The notes beneath the pieces are model-generated. The model was given only the letters and a program-made list of their open reading frames with translations, ran no database searches and was not told the origin of the DNA. Shown piece after piece: positions 56,420 to 64,000 of a stretch of DNA of 64,000 nt. The stretch lies in assembly GCA_002331385.1 (NCBI GenBank), contig DCYB01000014.1, forward strand, positions 248,001-312,000. Direction: 5' to 3'. The position numbers were made by a program, and so were the translations under genes. Every line of letters starts with the position of its first letter. Position 1 is the first letter of the stretch. The DNA comes from Comamonadaceae bacterium UBA2121. Its GTDB lineage: Bacteria > Pseudomonadota > Gammaproteobacteria > Burkholderiales > Burkholderiaceae_C.

Positions 56420-56656
56420 GGACGGCGCTTTGAAGTGTTATAGGTCATCGCACAAACGCAAGCGCCATATGGCCACGACTGCAAGAAGGCATGCGCTCGC
56501 ACAGCGCAGGTTGTCTTCCGTCTCGCAATCACTCGCAGCGCGATGGTACAGGCTATATCGACTTCGTGCAGAGGGCAATTACGGCACGACGTGGCGCCAC
56601 ATCACAGCGCTGAAACCATCACTCCGACAAGTCCGAGCGGCAGCGCGGCCCACCCC

Positions 56657-58939
56657 TCATTGGCGCACGCCAGCGCCGCGCACTTCGATGGACGTCTGGT
56701 CGAGCACCTTGCCGCTGCGATCCATCAACTCCACCTGGTAGCGGCCCGGCCACGGCAGCCAACTCCATTCGGCACCCTTGCCCTTTTCCTTGCCGTTGAA
56801 GCGCCAGCGCACTGTCTCCGGTGCGTTCGTGGCAATGAACTGCACCCGCTGGCGCGCAGGGGGAATATCGGGATCGAGCGCAACAATCGTTCCTTGAGCC
56901 GGAGAGAGAATGCGCGGCGGCATCGAGGTATCGCCAGCATCCGCGGCGCGCGCGCGGCGGCTCTCGTGCAAGGATTCCACCGCGTCGATGGCAAAACGCT
57001 TTTGCTCCGTGCCCCGCAGGAACCATTCCTCGCGTGGGCTTTCCAGCCAGTTGCCGGCAGCATCCTGCACACCGAACTGCACCTGCGTGCGGACCACGCC
57101 CGGCGGCGGTGCAGGTGGCTTGCTGCCCTGCTGGCGATGCAGCCAGCGCATCAGTTCGGCCCAGATAGGCGCCGCGCCACTGGTGCCGCTCACGTCGTGC
57201 ATGGGCGCGCCGCTGGCGTTGCCCACCCAGACACCCACCGTGTAGCGCTGCGACCAGCCCACCGCGTAGTTGTCGCGCATGTCCTTGCTGGTGCCGGTTT
57301 TCACCGCCGTCCAAAAGCGTGTGTTGAGCACGCTATCGGGGCCGAAGGTGCGCACTCGGGCATTCGTGTCCGAGAGCATGTCGCCCACGATGAACGCCGC
57401 GCCCGCATCGATGACCTGCTTGCGCGCGGCGGCAGAGCCTTGGGGCGCGGATTGCATGCGCACCGCAGAGAACGCCCCGCCGTTCGCCAGCGCGCGGTAG
57501 CCGTTGGTCAAATGCAGCAAGGGCACCTCGGCACTGCCCAGCGCCAGGCTGTAGCCGTAGTAGCCACCCGACTCGCGCAGCGGCATGCCGAATGCGACCA
57601 ACTGCTCATGAAACGGGTCTGTCCCAACCATCACCAGCGTGCGCACGGCCGGCACGTTCAGCGATGCGGCCAGTGCGGTGCGCGCGCTTACCCAGCCCTT
57701 GAACTGCCGGTCGTAGTTTTGCGGAATATACAAACCGCTCGCCGTAGGGATGTAAGCCGGAGAATCTTCGATCAGCGACGCTGCCGTGAGCCGCTTCTCG
57801 GCGATGGCTTCAGCGTACAGGAACGGCTTCAGTGTCGACCCCGGTTGCCGCCAAGCCAGCACGCCATCGACCTCCTGCGCCTGGCTCAGCACGCCGGACG
57901 AGCCAATCCACGCCAGCACGTCGCCCGTCGCGTTGTCGAGCACGATGACCGCGCCATCTTCCACATGCCGCCCACGCAACTCGCGCAGGTGGCGCGTGAG
58001 CGTTTCTAGCGCCGTGCGCTGCAGCGGCGCGCTGAGAGTGGAGCGGATCTGCGGCGCTTTCCCACGTCCAGCATCGGCAGCACGCACCTGCGCCATCAGT
58101 TGCCGGGAGAAATGCGGCGCAATGCCTTCGCTGGGATGGAACGCACGGCGTTGCAACGCAGCGGTCGCGAACAGGTCCAGCGCATCGCAATGCACCGGGC
58201 TCGGTCGGTTCATCTCCTTGAGCACGCCACACGCGCGTTGCGCAACCAGTTGCGGCTTGGCATTGGGCGCACGCACCAAGGCCGCCGCAACGGCGGCTTC
58301 GCGATCATCCAGTCCATGCGGGGCCTTGTCGAACAAGGTGCGAGAGAGCGCGTCGATACCCACCAACTCGCCCCGGAACGGCACCAGGTTCAGATAGGCC
58401 TCCAGAATCTGGTCTTTGCGCCAACGCCGATCCAGCACCTGCGCGGCAACGGTCTGACCGATCTTCTGCACCACGCTGCGCCCGCCCGGCCCCTGCTGCC
58501 AGTCGCCGTCGAGCAGGCCCGCCAACTGCATGGTGATGGTGCTGGCCCCGCGCGTGCGCTGGTTCCACAGATTGCCCCACGCCGCTGCCGATGCGGCACG
58601 CCAGTCCACACCACTGTGTTCATAGAAGCGTTTGTCTTCGCTCAGCAGCAAGGCCGCGCGCAAGGCGGGCGAGACATCGGCCAGCGCTATCCACTGGCCG
58701 CGCCGCACAGTGGCGTCGGTGCGGATGCGCTGGATGGCTTCGCCTTCGCGCGACAGGATCAGGGTTTCGGAGGATCGGAAGTCCTGCCGCACTTCGTCAT
58801 ACGTCGGAATGGCGTGTGCGTTGGTGGACAGCAGCAACGCGGCCACTGGCAGCGCAGCGGCGGCCAGCACCGATCGGTGCCTACCGACGCGCAGTGCGTG
58901 CCGAAAGAGAGCGGGAAAGGCAAAGGGCCTGTGAGTCAT
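56657..58939 (-). CDS. pbpC: Penicillin-binding protein 1C
   Basis: A 760-residue bifunctional peptidoglycan synthase. The glycosyltransferase domain has the EDKRFYEHSGVD motif with the catalytic Glu, RGASTITMQLAGLL and RRWRKDQILEAYLN. The transpeptidase domain has the SxxK motif in PGSTLKPFLYAEA, SLN in AASLNVPAVRT and KTGTS in VKTGTSKDMRDNYAVGWS. The C-terminal 90 residues form the PBP1C end domain. The N-terminus (LAAAALPVAALLLSTNAHA) is a signal or anchor. The alpha-2-macroglobulin gene that often accompanies pbpC is not next to it in this window. Confidence 0.93.
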   Translation of the reverse strand: MTHRPFAFPALFRHALRVGRHRSVLAAAALPVAALLLSTNAHAIPTYDEVRQDFRSSETLILSREGEAIQRIRTDATVRRGQWIALADVSPALRAALLLSEDKRFYEHSGVDWRAASAAAWGNLWNQRTRGASTITMQLAGLLDGDWQQGPGGRSVVQKIGQTVAAQVLDRRWRKDQILEAYLNLVPFRGELVGIDALSRTLFDKAPHGLDDREAAVAAALVRAPNAKPQLVAQRACGVLKEMNRPSPVHCDALDLFATAALQRRAFHPSEGIAPHFSRQLMAQVRAADAGRGKAPQIRSTLSAPLQRTALETLTRHLRELRGRHVEDGAVIVLDNATGDVLAWIGSSGVLSQAQEVDGVLAWRQPGSTLKPFLYAEAIAEKRLTAASLIEDSPAYIPTASGLYIPQNYDRQFKGWVSARTALAASLNVPAVRTLVMVGTDPFHEQLVAFGMPLRESGGYYGYSLALGSAEVPLLHLTNGYRALANGGAFSAVRMQSAPQGSAAARKQVIDAGAAFIVGDMLSDTNARVRTFGPDSVLNTRFWTAVKTGTSKDMRDNYAVGWSQRYTVGVWVGNASGAPMHDVSGTSGAAPIWAELMRWLHRQQGSKPPAPPPGVVRTQVQFGVQDAAGNWLESPREEWFLRGTEQKRFAIDAVESLHESRRARAADAGDTSMPPRILSPAQGTIVALDPDIPPARQRVQFIATNAPETVRWRFNGKEKGKGAEWSWLPWPGRYQVELMDRSGKVLDQTSIEVRGAGVRQ

Positions 58940-59410
58940 ACCGAGGGAAGAGTGGCCTTTGCAGCGCCCTGCGTGCAAGGCACGCGCATGGGCTTGGGAC
59001 GATGGCGCTGCAGCCCCGTGCGGGCCGCCCACACCGCTATCGTAAGGCCTCGGCAACAAGGCAGGAATAGCCGCTGAAGACACCGGATACGGCCCGCGCG
59101 TTGGCAAACGCTGCGCAGCACGTATACGGTCCGCTTCGCACATCGGTTCGTGACGCCGGGTACCCATGGCAAGCATGCCGTATCCAGTGCCGCGCTCCGC
59201 ATCATCTGCTGCCCCGGTGGTGGCAAGCCCTCATTCAGCGCTACCTCCGCTGCGCTTGGGCCCAATGCACAAACGCTCGCGGTCATCCACGCTGCCGAGC
59301 TTTGCCGTTCACCCGGAGTCTGGTGTCTGCGTTGCTTCGCTTCAGCACTTTCAATGTATCCGGGCCAAATGACGGTTGCGTGACACATGACCGCGCGCGC
59401 CATGACGGCT
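58940..59410. other. Intergenic region upstream of pbpC
   Basis: These 471 bases separate the pbpC start from the end of the methylglyoxal-synthase-like gene. Open frames on either strand show no recognisable domain or ribosome site. The composition is like that of coding DNA here, so a decayed gene is possible, but I cannot identify one. Confidence 0.4.
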
Positions 59411-60289
59411 TTACCGCTGCTGTGCCGCACGCAGCACGGCGGCATCGCACCAGCGTTGCGCGATCAGCGGCGCAGTCGTGCACACGGTCTCATATGTCAC
59501 AGTCGTAACCGCGCGTTCAAGCAACTGGATGTCGGCCTCATGCTGGCGCGCAACGTGCGGATCTTCAAAAAAGATAGCGCGCTGGCAACGGCGCTCCAGC
59601 ACCAGATCGGCGATCTGTGCATCGCCCCCCAGCGGGCCGCTGTTGAAGCGATCCACCCACGGCGTGTCTGCGGGCCAGCCCTTGCTCCATGCGAGCTCGT
59701 TGAGGCGCTGCCCGGTCGTGCCCGTTCCCACCCGGCGTTGGAAGCGCGACAGCACATCGAAGTTGCGTGCGGCAAAATCCAGCATCGTCGGCTTGAGTGC
59801 ATCGTGCGCGATCAGCGCCACCGTCTGTTGACCGAACGCGTGAAAGCGATCGGCCGCGGGATCGGGGGGCAGACCCGCATGAATGCGTTCCATCTCAAGC
59901 CAGTCGCGCGCGCTGGCAACCGTGGAGAGAAACGGCTTGGAATGGATCAGGCACTGCCGTTTCAGGGCCAGCGCCTCGGGGAAGATGGACGACGGATCGA
60001 CCGGGTCGATCAGGTAGATCGCACCATCCAGCGTGCGTCCAGGCTCGGGCATGCCCACCACTTCCGCCACCAGCTTCATCAAGCCGCCATGCGCGCCACG
60101 CGGATAACGCACCAGCGGCGCGTAGTCACGCAGCAATCCGAACGAGGTGATGGCATCGTAGGTGCGACCCACTGCATGAAAGCCGATGTTCAGTTCGCGA
60201 ATTCCCGGCTCGGCATCGCGCAGGAATTCGGGCAGCGCCCCTTCCCCGGATTGGTGGTGCAGTCGATTGGCAGCAAGACCCAGCAGCAT
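59411..60289 (-). CDS. Tandem methylglyoxal-synthase-like protein
   Basis: A 292-residue protein built of two MgsA-like domains. Domain 2 (from residue about 155) follows E. coli MgsA closely: VALIAHDALKPTML, VGTGTTGQRL, the catalytic-Asp motif SGPLGGDAQIADLV, and IFFEDPHVARQHEADIQLLE with the His. Domain 1 has the same layout (MLLGLAANRLHHQ, FHAVGRTYDAI, IYLIDPVDPSSIFPEALALKR) but GGD is replaced by GGLMK, so it is probably not catalytic by the usual mechanism. MgsA makes methylglyoxal from dihydroxyacetone phosphate. The ATG at 60289 coincides with the domain start; the frame is open upstream to 60571, but those residues look non-coding. Confidence 0.75.
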   Translation of the reverse strand: MLLGLAANRLHHQSGEGALPEFLRDAEPGIRELNIGFHAVGRTYDAITSFGLLRDYAPLVRYPRGAHGGLMKLVAEVVGMPEPGRTLDGAIYLIDPVDPSSIFPEALALKRQCLIHSKPFLSTVASARDWLEMERIHAGLPPDPAADRFHAFGQQTVALIAHDALKPTMLDFAARNFDVLSRFQRRVGTGTTGQRLNELAWSKGWPADTPWVDRFNSGPLGGDAQIADLVLERRCQRAIFFEDPHVARQHEADIQLLERAVTTVTYETVCTTAPLIAQRWCDAAVLRAAQQR

Positions 60290-60597
60290 GGCAGCGATTT
60301 CTTCAATGTTGCGAAACGTGTATTGGAGCACGCCGTGCACGCATTGGCATGAACAACCGGTGACTTCATGTGCTGACGCAAACCGTACGGCGGGCAGCGC
60401 CAGCACGTGCCCCACGACGCACAAAGCAAGGGAATTCCCGATGCGCGCTTTCCCCGAAGGGACCTGCGATCTGGAAATACAAAACGGCCGAAACCGTTGA
60501 TGCGAGCGGCTTACGCAAATACATCCCAAAGCCATTTCAACGCTGCCAAGATTGCATGCACGTTCGATCAAAGAGCGCTTAAAAAAAGGAGACTTGT
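60290..60597. promoter_or_regulatory. Divergent region between methylglyoxal-synthase-like gene and Bug/GGT genes
   Basis: This region of 308 bases must hold promoters for both directions. A hairpin-like ACGGCCGAAACCGT lies near 60483-60497, about 100 bases before the Bug start. I see no clear -35/-10 pair. Confidence 0.4.
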
Positions 60598-61638
60598 ATG
60601 CACCGCGAATCCCCGAATCGGGTTGAACCCCTGAACTTGCAGTCCTCTTTGCGACGCCGCCTGCTGCTAGGCAGTGCGGGCGCAGCGCTCGGTGGGGCGC
60701 TGGCCTTGCGCACCTTCCCGGCGCAGGCGCAAGCCGCCGCCAGCTTTCCCGAACGGCCTCTGCGCATGGTGGTGGCCTTCCCCGCTGGGGGCGCCACGGA
60801 CATTCTGGCGCGGCTGCTGGGCCAGTCGTTGGGCACGCAGCTCAAGCAATCGGTGGTGGTGGAAAACAAGCCCGGCGCGGGCAGCATGATCGGGCTGGAC
60901 GCCGGTGCCAAATCGACTCCCGATGGCTACAGCCTGTTCCTGTGCGCACTGACGAATCAGGCCATTGCGGGCCATCTCTATCCGAATGCCACCTCGGACA
61001 TCACGCGCGATTTCGAGCCCGTGGCCTTGCTGGCCAACGGCGCGCACATCCTCAACGTGCATCCGTCCGTGCCGGCCAAGAACATGCGGGAATTCACCGC
61101 CTGGCTCAAGGCCCACGACGGCAAGATCAACTATGCCTCGCAGGGCAATGGCACCTTGTCGCATCTGGAGGCCGAACTGCTGCTCCAGACCCTGGGCGTC
61201 AAAGCCGTGCACGTGCCCTACAAGGGCAGTGCGCAAGCCCTGCCCGATCTGATCGCGGGTTCGGTGTCCTTCATGTTCGACAGCGTGGCGGCATCGCAGC
61301 CCTTCAACAAGACGGGGCAACTGCGTGCCATTGCCGTCACCAGCGGCAAGCGCGTTCCCATCTACCCGGACCTTCCCACCGTCGAAGAGGCAGGCGTCAA
61401 GGGCTACAACGCCGACAACTGGTTTGGCCTGTATGCGCCCAAAGGTACACCAGCCGCCATCGTGTCGCGTCTGGGCGCGGCATGCCAGAAATCACTCAGC
61501 GATCCCGCGCTCACAGAGGCCCTGCTGCAAAAGGGATTTGTCACCAGTTTTGAAGACGCACGGCGGCTGGCCGAAGTAACCTCCAGCGACCGGGACAAAT
61601 GGGGCGCAGTCATCCGCGCGGCCAACATCAAGCTATAG
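60598..61638 (+). CDS. Bug-family tripartite tricarboxylate receptor
   Basis: A 346-residue periplasmic binding protein. The signal is long, with RRRLLLGSAGAALGG as in Tat substrates and a likely cut near AQA-Q/A. Bug blocks are RPLRMVVAFPAGGATDILARLL, ENKPGAGSMIG, NYASQGNGTLSHLEAELL, VHVPYKGSAQALPDLI and GLYAPKGTPAAIVSRL. A strong AAAGGAG precedes the ATG. It heads a likely operon with the GGT-like enzyme and a GntR regulator, so its ligand is probably the enzyme's substrate. Confidence 0.92.
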   Translation: MHRESPNRVEPLNLQSSLRRRLLLGSAGAALGGALALRTFPAQAQAAASFPERPLRMVVAFPAGGATDILARLLGQSLGTQLKQSVVVENKPGAGSMIGLDAGAKSTPDGYSLFLCALTNQAIAGHLYPNATSDITRDFEPVALLANGAHILNVHPSVPAKNMREFTAWLKAHDGKINYASQGNGTLSHLEAELLLQTLGVKAVHVPYKGSAQALPDLIAGSVSFMFDSVAASQPFNKTGQLRAIAVTSGKRVPIYPDLPTVEEAGVKGYNADNWFGLYAPKGTPAAIVSRLGAACQKSLSDPALTEALLQKGFVTSFEDARRLAEVTSSDRDKWGAVIRAANIKL

Positions 61639-61692
61639 ATTTGCTGCACCCTTTGCAATCACGCCGAAATCCCATGAACAAGAAAGCCTGAC

Positions 61693-63297
61693 ATGTTGAA
61701 CTGGAATCTGCCCTTTGCCTCCGCTCGCCAGCCGGTGCTGGCACGCAATATCGTGTCCACCTCGCAACCCCTTGCCGCGCAGGCGGGCGCTCAGGCGTTC
61801 GCGCGCGGCGGCAACGCCATCGACGCAGCGCTCGCCGCCGCGATTGCGCTGACAGTGGTCGAACCCACCATGAATGGAATCGGCGGCGATGCGTTCGCGC
61901 TGGTGTGGGACGGCGAGGAACTGCACGGCCTGAACTCTTCTGGCCGGTCACCCGCAAGCTGGACAGCGGAACGCTTTGCAGGCCTGTCCGCCATGCCCCT
62001 GCGCGGCTGGGACAGCGTCACCGTGCCCGGCGGCGTGGCGGCCTGGCATGCACTGTCGGAGCGCTTCGGCAACCTGCCATTTGAGCAATTGTTCGTGGAC
62101 GCCATCCGCTATGCGCGCGAAGGTTTCCCCGTCAGCCCCGTGATTGCACGCCAGTGGGAGCAGGCAGCAAACGAGTTGCATGTGCAGCCCGGCTTCCACG
62201 AATTCATGCCCAAGGGCCGCGCTCCGCGCACGGGCGAGATCTGGCAGTTCGAGGCACAGGCCCGGACGCTGGAAGACATCGCCGCAACCAACGGCGAGAG
62301 CTTTTACCGGGGCGATCTGGCGCGCAAGATCGCCGCGTTCGCCGCCGCGCATGGCGCCGCCTTGAGCGCCGACGATCTGGCCGCTCACCACGCCGAATGG
62401 GTGCGCCCGGTCTCCTCGATCTATGCCGGTCATGAGGTGCACGAGATTCCGCCCAATGGCATCGGCATGGCCGCACTGATGGCCGTGGGCATGATGGAGT
62501 ATTTGCCCTATGGGCAAACCGCGATGGGCTCGGCCGAGCGCATGCATCTGGAGATCGAAGCCATGCGCCTCGCGTTTGCCGATGCCCACGAGCATCTGGG
62601 CGATGCGCAGCACATGCGCGTGCAGATCGACGCGCTGCTGGACCCCGATTATCTGCGCGCCAGAGCGCGCACGATCGACCCGGAAAAGGCGGGCACTTAC
62701 GGGCCGGGGCAACCGCCGTCGGGCGGCACCGTCTATCTTGCGGCGGCCGATGCGCAGGGGCGCATGGTGTCGTTCATCCAGTCCAACTACAAGGGCTTCG
62801 GATCGGGCGTGGTCGTGCCCGGAACCGGCATCGCGCTGCACAACCGCGGCATCGGGTTTGTCACCACGCCCGGACACGTGAATCAGGTCGCGGGCGGCAA
62901 ACGGCCACTGCACAGCATCATTCCGGCGTTCCTCACGCGGGGCGGAAAACCCGTCATGGCGTTCGGTGTGATGGGCGGCAACATGCAGCCGCAAGGCCAT
63001 CTGCAAATGGTCATGCGCGTTGTGGCCGAAGGCTGGAATCCGCAAGCCGCCTCCGATGCGCCACGCTGGCGCATCGACGATGCAGGCCAGCTCATTCTTG
63101 AACCCAGCGTGCCCGCGCAGGTGGTTGAAGGTCTGCAGCGCATGGGCCACCAGCCCCGGATCATGCCGCCGGACAATCTCGAATTCGGTTCGGCCCAACT
63201 GGTGACGCGCCTTGATGCAGACATCAGTGGCACGACCGATGCGGTCTACGCCGCGGGCTCCGACCATCGCCGGGATGGGCAGGCCGTGGGCTATTGA
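61693..63297 (+). CDS. Gamma-glutamyltransferase-family Ntn hydrolase
   Basis: A 534-residue self-cleaving Ntn hydrolase. GGT-family blocks are ARGGNAIDAALAAAIALTVVEPTMNGIGGDAF, LNSSGRSPA, YYPxx-like VPGGVAAWHAL, and after the autocleavage site SGGTVYLAAADAQGRMVSFIQSNY, where the Thr of GGT would be the new N-terminal nucleophile. There is no signal peptide, so it acts in the cytoplasm, unlike classic GGT of E. coli. This fits the GGT-like amidohydrolase subgroup (for example the HpxW oxamate amidohydrolase). It lies 54 bases after the Bug gene and 11 bases before the GntR gene. Confidence 0.87.
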   Translation: MLNWNLPFASARQPVLARNIVSTSQPLAAQAGAQAFARGGNAIDAALAAAIALTVVEPTMNGIGGDAFALVWDGEELHGLNSSGRSPASWTAERFAGLSAMPLRGWDSVTVPGGVAAWHALSERFGNLPFEQLFVDAIRYAREGFPVSPVIARQWEQAANELHVQPGFHEFMPKGRAPRTGEIWQFEAQARTLEDIAATNGESFYRGDLARKIAAFAAAHGAALSADDLAAHHAEWVRPVSSIYAGHEVHEIPPNGIGMAALMAVGMMEYLPYGQTAMGSAERMHLEIEAMRLAFADAHEHLGDAQHMRVQIDALLDPDYLRARARTIDPEKAGTYGPGQPPSGGTVYLAAADAQGRMVSFIQSNYKGFGSGVVVPGTGIALHNRGIGFVTTPGHVNQVAGGKRPLHSIIPAFLTRGGKPVMAFGVMGGNMQPQGHLQMVMRVVAEGWNPQAASDAPRWRIDDAGQLILEPSVPAQVVEGLQRMGHQPRIMPPDNLEFGSAQLVTRLDADISGTTDAVYAAGSDHRRDGQAVGY

Positions 63298-63308
63298 GCC
63301 GCCACGCC

Positions 63309-64000
63309 ATGGAATCACGGAATGCCGCAGCCATGACCGACGCCCGCGGACGCATGTCCAACAACATCTGCCAGCGCATTGCCGATGACATCGTGCTCGG
63401 GCATTTTGCACCCGGCACGCGGCTGGAGGAGGCCATGCTGGCCGATCGTCTGGGCGTCTCACGCACGCCGGTGCGCGAGGCGCTGCGCCAGCTCAGCACG
63501 CTCGGTCTGGTCGAGTGCCGCCCCAATCGCAGCGCCACCGTGGCCCGCATCACCGAAGAACGCTTCGCCCATCTGTTTGAGGCCATCGGAGATCTGGAGG
63601 CCGCCTGCGCGCGCTACGCCGCCATGCGCATGAGTGAAGCGGAGCGGGCGCGACTGTGCGACGTGCATGCACAAGGCTTGGCCGCCATGCAAACGCGCGA
63701 CGTGGCCCGCTACCAGGCCATCAACAGCGAACTGCACAACGTGATTCTGGAGGGGTCACACAACCCCGAGCTGATCGGGATGACGCAGAACCTGCAAAAG
63801 CGCGCCACGGCGTATCGGCGCAACCAGTTCATGCAGATCGCGCGCGTTGCCGCGTCTCACGAAGAGCACTGCGGCATCGTCGAAGCCATTCTGGCCTATG
63901 ACGCGGCCAGTGCGTATCGGCAAATGCGCGCACACGTGGACCGGGCGCAGGATGCCGTTTCGCTGCTGCGCAGCCGCGGCAGGGAGCCAGCGGCCCCGCA
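63309..64000 (+). CDS. GntR-family (FCD) transcriptional regulator, 3' end outside window
   Basis: At least 230 residues; the frame is open to the window edge. The N-terminal winged helix has the GntR signature LADRLGVSRTPVREALRQLSTLGLV. The C-terminal FCD ligand-binding domain shows its usual metal or ligand pattern (FEAIGDLEAACARYAA, INSELHNVILEGSHNPEL, SHEEHCGIVEAILAYD). It probably controls the Bug-GGT operon in which it is third. Start ATG 63309 was chosen; ATGs at 63333 and 63354 are also in frame. Confidence 0.9.
   Translation, partial: MESRNAAAMTDARGRMSNNICQRIADDIVLGHFAPGTRLEEAMLADRLGVSRTPVREALRQLSTLGLVECRPNRSATVARITEERFAHLFEAIGDLEAACARYAAMRMSEAERARLCDVHAQGLAAMQTRDVARYQAINSELHNVILEGSHNPELIGMTQNLQKRATAYRRNQFMQIARVAASHEEHCGIVEAILAYDAASAYRQMRAHVDRAQDAVSLLRSRGREPAAP

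Noticed and set aside
58936..59445. Open frame of 169 residues between pbpC and the methylglyoxal-synthase-like gene
   Set aside because: It has no ribosome site, overlaps the pbpC start, and is rich in Cys/Arg/Pro without any recognisable pattern.
60290..60571. N-terminal extension of the methylglyoxal-synthase-like protein
   Set aside because: The first MgsA-like domain begins exactly at the ATG at 60289, and the extension (many Cys, His, Arg) looks non-coding. An alternative start slightly upstream remains possible.

Overview
The window is GC-rich chromosomal DNA from a betaproteobacterium, most likely a member of the Comamonadaceae (Burkholderiales). The evidence is the ribF-ileS-lspA order, three stand-alone Bug-type tricarboxylate-family receptors, the aroB-dgt pair, the gltBD pair and a RAYT transposase beside gltB. 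No prophage, integron, CRISPR array or rRNA operon is visible. Two neighbouring tRNA-Lys(CTT) genes are present.

Layout. 1-4451: end of ribF, ileS, lspA and a small conserved gene. 4522-5535: Bug receptor. 5648-11450: a LacI-type repressor with a palindromic operator, then a spermidine/iron-class ABC importer (binding protein, two permeases, ATPase) and a GpdQ-like phosphodiesterase, probably for uptake and cleavage of phosphodiesters. 11477-12226: remnant of an M20 amidohydrolase. 12313-16128: Na/Pi cotransporter with a candidate Pho box, an SBF-family transporter and a divergent LysR regulator. 16113-19004: NUDIX hydrolase, quinone oxidoreductase, DMT exporter. 19041-21216: PhoX phosphatase with a clear Pho box and terminator. 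21321-30992: the most unusual region, described below. 31163-38953: uvrD, guaC, two tRNA-Lys, a Bug receptor with a PEP-mutase/isocitrate-lyase family enzyme, gltD. 39016-44634: gltB and a RAYT. 44700-48629: two alkaline phosphatases with a His-rich secreted protein, a leader hairpin and a Pho box. 48857-58939: methyltransferase, DUF1415, dgt, aroB, YidB-OmpA fusion, lactate-dehydrogenase-type flavoenzyme, DMT exporter, pbpC. 59411-64000: a protein with two methylglyoxal-synthase-like domains, then Bug receptor, gamma-glutamyltransferase-like enzyme and a GntR regulator cut by the window end.

The candidate new system is the minus-strand gene row from 29990 down to 21321. It begins with a 119-residue secreted protein, then (after a strong hairpin) a 1160-residue secreted protein made of about 27 copies of the same solenoid-like unit. 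A 152-residue secreted protein, a CsgG/HfaB-like outer-membrane lipoprotein, a Sel1-type protein, a collagen-like plus repeat protein with two cysteines, a Pro/Ala-rich lipoprotein, an OmpA-type peptidoglycan-binding protein and a zinc-ribbon membrane protein follow. Three proteins share one repeat motif, and the smallest equals one super-repeat of the largest. I read this as a curli/Hfa-like surface fibre or adhesin with its own secretion channel and cell-wall anchor; that function is inference.

A second theme is phosphate scavenging. Candidate PhoB sites precede the ABC/phosphodiesterase operon, the Na/Pi cotransporter, phoX and the tandem alkaline phosphatase operon, so a dispersed Pho regulon seems to cover uptake of Pi and cleavage of phosphomonoesters and diesters.
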